From positions 1 through 9,337 of the forward strand of contig JASFEP010000161.1 in NCBI GenBank assembly GCA_050124775.1: 9,337 bases of DNA. The letters run 5' to 3'. This stretch comes from WTAW01 sp050124775 (GTDB taxonomy: Bacteria > Acidobacteriota > Aminicenantia > Aminicenantales > Aminicenantaceae). Every line of letters starts with the position of its first letter. The stretch's first letter is position 1. The position numbers and the translations under genes are program-made. Below, piece after piece: positions 7,021-9,337 of this stretch. Under the pieces are notes generated by a model. That model made no database searches. It was given only the letters and a program-made list of their open reading frames with translations, and had not been told where the DNA came from.

Positions 7021-8473
7021 TTCACTTCAATATCTTTTAGAGTCCGGGGTTTGCCTGGCAGTTTTCTATTTCATCTATTGGGTATTCCTCAAAAAAGAAA
7101 CATTTTTCGAATTCATCCGATTCTTTTTGCTACTATCGATCCCTGCATCCTTTATTATCCCATTGCTCAACATCAAATCCCCCTTGAAGCCGGAAGTCAT
7201 CACCGGGGAGACCTATATGGCAGGCTCTACAGCTGTCAATCAAGGTCAACTCTTCAGCATTTCAGATATTCTCTGGTTCGGGTTTCTCATCGGTGCCGGC
7301 TTTCTCCTATTCCGTTTTATCCTTCGGCTGATACAAATCACTCTGCTTGTAAGAAAATATGGTTACCACGTCTACGATGGAGTCAAAGTGGTCGTCACCG
7401 ATATCGAAACGGCTCCATTCTCATTCTTTAATTATCTTTTTATCAGCAACTCCGACATCACTGATCATGGGTTCGAGAGGATCTTTTCCCATGAAATGAC
7501 GCATATTAAACAGTATCATTCTTTAGATCTGCTCCTAATGGAATTGCTAACCATAGTTCAATGGTTCAATCCTTTTGTATGGCCATACAAGAAATCACTA
7601 AAGGAGACACATGAGTACTTGGCCGATCACGCAGTCATTGCGCAGGGCTGCAGCCGGGCCAAGTATCAACTGCTCATCTTCGAGCAGCATGTGGGGCTAA
7701 ACATGTTTGAATTCACAAACAATTTTAGCCAGTCGCTAATCAAAAGGAGGATAACCATGATGGCGAAGATTAAATCCAATGGAAGGGCGAGACTCAAGTT
7801 TTTGTTGATCTTTCCCGTCGTCGCTCTTCTCGTACTGGCTTTTGCGGACGCGAAGCCAGCGCCCACTCAGCCCTCAGATGAGGCGGTGGTCTCCCAGCCT
7901 GACACTCTCAGTCAACCCCAAGATAAGAAAGCAGATGAGGCCGCAAAAAAGAAACAGCTGGAGAAACAGAAGAAGGCTGACGAGATCTTGAAAAAAGAAG
8001 CGAAGCTGAAAGCGATGTACAAGGAAACTGACGATCCCGAAAAAAAAGAAAAGATCAAGGCTGAGCTCGTCAAGATCGCCGAGTGGAAAGAGAACAATGG
8101 CTGGGTCAAAGTGAAGAAGAAAGACGGAGAGATATCTTACAAAGAGTATGAAGAGGTTGTGAAAGAGCTGAAAGCTGCCTACGAAAAAACCGATGATCCC
8201 GATATGAAGAAGAAAATCAAACAGAAGCTCGCTCAATTCGAGAAGACACACGCAGCGAAAAAAGTTAAAAAAGCAGAACATGTCGAGAACGGAGAACTCT
8301 CAGGGCTCAAGGAAGAGTACAAAAAGATCGAGATGATGCAGAAAGAGCTTAAAGCGAAATACGAAAAGACAGACGATCCTGAATTGAAAAAGAAGATCAA
8401 GGAAAAGCATCTCGCCCTCGAAAAAGAAAAGGAAATAATCAAGAAAAAAGCCGAAAAAATTAAAGGAAACTAA
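7013..8473 (+). CDS. M56 (BlaR1/MecR1-type) membrane metallopeptidase with Lys/Glu-rich repeat tail
   Basis: This 486-residue protein has three N-terminal hydrophobic segments (about 13-26, 34-53, 87-112), a cytoplasmic zinc protease domain and a fourth segment (263-279). HEMTH (160-164) supplies two zinc ligands and the catalytic Glu; E201 in THEYLAD is the likely third ligand. NPFVWPY and the HEYLAD region match Bacteroidota-type M56 proteins. In BlaR1 relatives the C-terminus is an external ligand-binding domain. Here residues 280-486 are instead low-complexity and rich in Lys and Glu, with three copies of an LKAxYEKTDDP-type repeat. The start at 7013 is preferred over an in-frame ATG at 6980: AGGA lies 5 bases upstream and the 8-bp overlap with blaI is typical. 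The protein should inactivate the BlaI partner on signal. A strong internal ribosome site at 7743-7750 may give a second product. A strong terminator follows. Confidence 0.9.
   Translation: MSDSLQYLLESGVCLAVFYFIYWVFLKKETFFEFIRFFLLLSIPASFIIPLLNIKSPLKPEVITGETYMAGSTAVNQGQLFSISDILWFGFLIGAGFLLFRFILRLIQITLLVRKYGYHVYDGVKVVVTDIETAPFSFFNYLFISNSDITDHGFERIFSHEMTHIKQYHSLDLLLMELLTIVQWFNPFVWPYKKSLKETHEYLADHAVIAQGCSRAKYQLLIFEQHVGLNMFEFTNNFSQSLIKRRITMMAKIKSNGRARLKFLLIFPVVALLVLAFADAKPAPTQPSDEAVVSQPDTLSQPQDKKADEAAKKKQLEKQKKADEILKKEAKLKAMYKETDDPEKKEKIKAELVKIAEWKENNGWVKVKKKDGEISYKEYEEVVKELKAAYEKTDDPDMKKKIKQKLAQFEKTHAAKKVKKAEHVENGELSGLKEEYKKIEMMQKELKAKYEKTDDPELKKKIKEKHLALEKEKEIIKKKAEKIKGN
7743..7759 (+). promoter_or_regulatory. 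Internal Shine-Dalgarno and ATG within the M56 gene
   Basis: AAAGGAGG (7743-7750) is followed after 6 bases by an in-frame ATG (7757), codon 249. Translation from here would give a 238-residue protein with a signal-peptide-like start: MMAKIKSNGRARLK, then the hydrophobic FLLIFPVVALLVLAF, then an AFA/ADA cleavage-type site. The site is stronger than that of the full-length start. The bases also encode KRRITMM, which resembles a segment common in M56 proteins, so the match could be incidental. Confidence 0.5.
8006..8434 (+). repeat. Three coding repeats in the M56 tail (LKAxYEKTDDP type)
   Basis: Units begin at about 8006, 8168 and 8348 (residues 332, 386 and 446). Each is about 28-29 residues reading LKA-x-Y-(K/E)-(E/K)-TDDP followed by a Lys/Glu helix. 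Units two and three are identical at 16 of their first 20 residues, yet differ at many third codon positions, so the duplication looks old and maintained at protein level. The spacing between units is 54 and 60 residues. Confidence 0.85.
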
Positions 8474-8551
8474 GACCAAACATCGTCCGAATCACTCAAA
8501 AGGATCGAGGATCACAAGAGGAAGAATCCCTCAGATGTGACCGAGATCCTT

Positions 8552-8590
8552 AGGGGAGCCGGGACAAGAAAACCGGCTCCCCTATTTTTT
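8552..8590 (+). terminator. Strong intrinsic terminator of the blaI-M56 operon
   Basis: AGGGGAGCCGG (8552-8562) pairs perfectly with CCGGCTCCCCT (8573-8583) across a 10-base loop, followed by an A and six T. The 3' arm overlaps the stop codon of the convergent PhoX-like gene. Read on the minus strand, the hairpin lacks a good T-tract. Confidence 0.9.
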
Positions 8591-9337
8591 CCATGGGCCG
8601 GTTATGGCAAAAGTCAACCCTGAAAGCATGTTGTTTACAAACATTGTCGTCTTGTCCGGAGAAAAACAGACGCCGGCAAGCTCGGAATCGTCCATTGCAT
8701 TCCGGGCGAACCTATAGAACTTCCTCTCCGGTGTGATCCCAATGACGTGTTGATCCCCATCGCCATCCTCACAAACAAACAGATCCCCCCAAGGTGCTAC
8801 GGCAAGTTGATCCGGGTGATCCAGGATATCCGGATCATTGGGTTCCACAAATAGCTCGAGCTTCCCGGAGGACTCTTTCTCCTTTTCCGTACCTTCATAA
8901 AGACTGGGAAAATAACGCCAAATTTGGCCCTTTGCTTCTGTGCCGCCGTTAGTACATGAAAAATAGACCGCTCCGTCCTGGTACACAATTCCTTCACCGC
9001 TCGCAAAAATTGCGGCTCCTTCTTCTCTTCCGCGGAGACGGAGGTCATCTTCAGGAGTATCCGGATTTTCCAAATCGATCCAATAGGTATTAAAAATTTC
9101 TCCAGGGGGGATTTTTTGAACCTTCCAATTTCTTGTATCCAGTTGATGTTTTTTCACAACAGAAAGACATTGGAGCTTTCCCCCATCTGTTAATTTCTCG
9201 GGAGTAACTGGTATAAATCTGTAGAAAAGGCTGTCGGTTTTATCCTCTGTTTGATAGATGACATTTGATTTGGGGTCAACGGCAATCCCCTCTCGAGTGA
9301 AACGGCCCATGGACCTTAACGGCACAGGTTTTATAAT
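8582..9337 (-). CDS. PhoX-family (DUF839) phosphatase, C-terminal part; N-terminus beyond window
   Basis: The frame is open to the right edge: four codons precede the GTG at 9325 with no stop, and they continue the family sequence, so the GTG is internal. About 251 residues are visible. PLRSMGRFTREGIAVDP, then VIYQTEDKTDSLFYRFIP, matches the conserved PhoX region in which the Glu of the GRF-x-x-E motif is a likely metal ligand. LDHPDQLAVAPWGDLFVCEDG and the ending FVNNMLSGLTFAITGPW are also family hallmarks of the beta-propeller fold. PhoX enzymes are exported, calcium- and iron-dependent phosphomonoesterases induced under phosphate shortage. The Tat signal and the rest of the active site would lie outside the window. 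The gene converges on the M56 operon, and its TAG lies in the terminator hairpin. Confidence 0.9.
   Translation of the reverse strand: MIKPVPLRSMGRFTREGIAVDPKSNVIYQTEDKTDSLFYRFIPVTPEKLTDGGKLQCLSVVKKHQLDTRNWKVQKIPPGEIFNTYWIDLENPDTPEDDLRLRGREEGAAIFASGEGIVYQDGAVYFSCTNGGTEAKGQIWRYFPSLYEGTEKEKESSGKLELFVEPNDPDILDHPDQLAVAPWGDLFVCEDGDGDQHVIGITPERKFYRFARNAMDDSELAGVCFSPDKTTMFVNNMLSGLTFAITGPWKK

Noticed and set aside
7874..8281. Minus-strand Phe/Leu-rich frames opposite the M56 tail that look like membrane proteins
   Set aside because: They are the complement of Lys/Glu codons (AAG, GAA), which read as Leu/Phe in reverse; an artefact of composition.

Overview
The window reads as a stretch of bacterial chromosome with seven protein genes, two of them cut by the window edges. 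No RNA genes, insertion sequences, CRISPR arrays or phage genes were seen. Two features suggest an uncultured member of the Aminicenantes / Acidobacteriota / KSB1-like groups. The first is a soluble Ser/Thr kinase with an N-terminal zinc ribbon, a TolB-like module and TPRs. The second is a BlaI/M56 pair of the type common in Bacteroidota. This placement is inference from protein style only and is weak.

Left half (1-5430, all on the minus strand, transcribed right to left): a kinase-TolB-like-TPR regulator (2936-5353), then a CrtI/phytoene-desaturase-type flavoprotein (1367-2881), then a geranylgeranyl-reductase-family flavoprotein (1-1258, C-terminus outside the window). The gaps are 54 and 108 bp and only the kinase has a convincing promoter, so the three may form one transcription unit. 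The two flavoenzymes point to isoprenoid or lipid desaturation/saturation chemistry. The geranylgeranyl-reductase-like protein carries an unusual charged insertion of about 55 residues.

Middle (5431-6581): a CDP-alcohol phosphatidyltransferase on the minus strand (5550-6155) with its own probable promoter and a weak terminator, followed by about 430 bp with no supported gene.

Right half: a plus-strand BlaI/MecI-type repressor (6634-7020) overlaps an M56 BlaR1-like membrane metallopeptidase (7013-8473) by 8 bp. Upstream is a near-consensus sigma-70 promoter (TTGACA, 17 bp, TATATT) flanked and overlapped by two 16-bp dyads, AACTAA-N4-TTAGTT, a textbook autorepression layout. The -10 box lies so close to the ATG that the message is probably leaderless. 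The M56 protein ends in a Lys/Glu-rich extracytoplasmic tail with three copies of an LKAxYEKTDDP repeat. A strong Shine-Dalgarno and ATG inside the gene would produce that tail alone with a signal peptide. A strong intrinsic terminator (8552-8590) ends the operon. Convergent to it lies the C-terminal part of a PhoX-family (DUF839) phosphatase (8582-9337).

The most interesting element is the BlaI/M56 operon: no resistance gene is attached, the sensor domain is replaced by the repeat tail, and there is a possible second, secreted product from an internal start.
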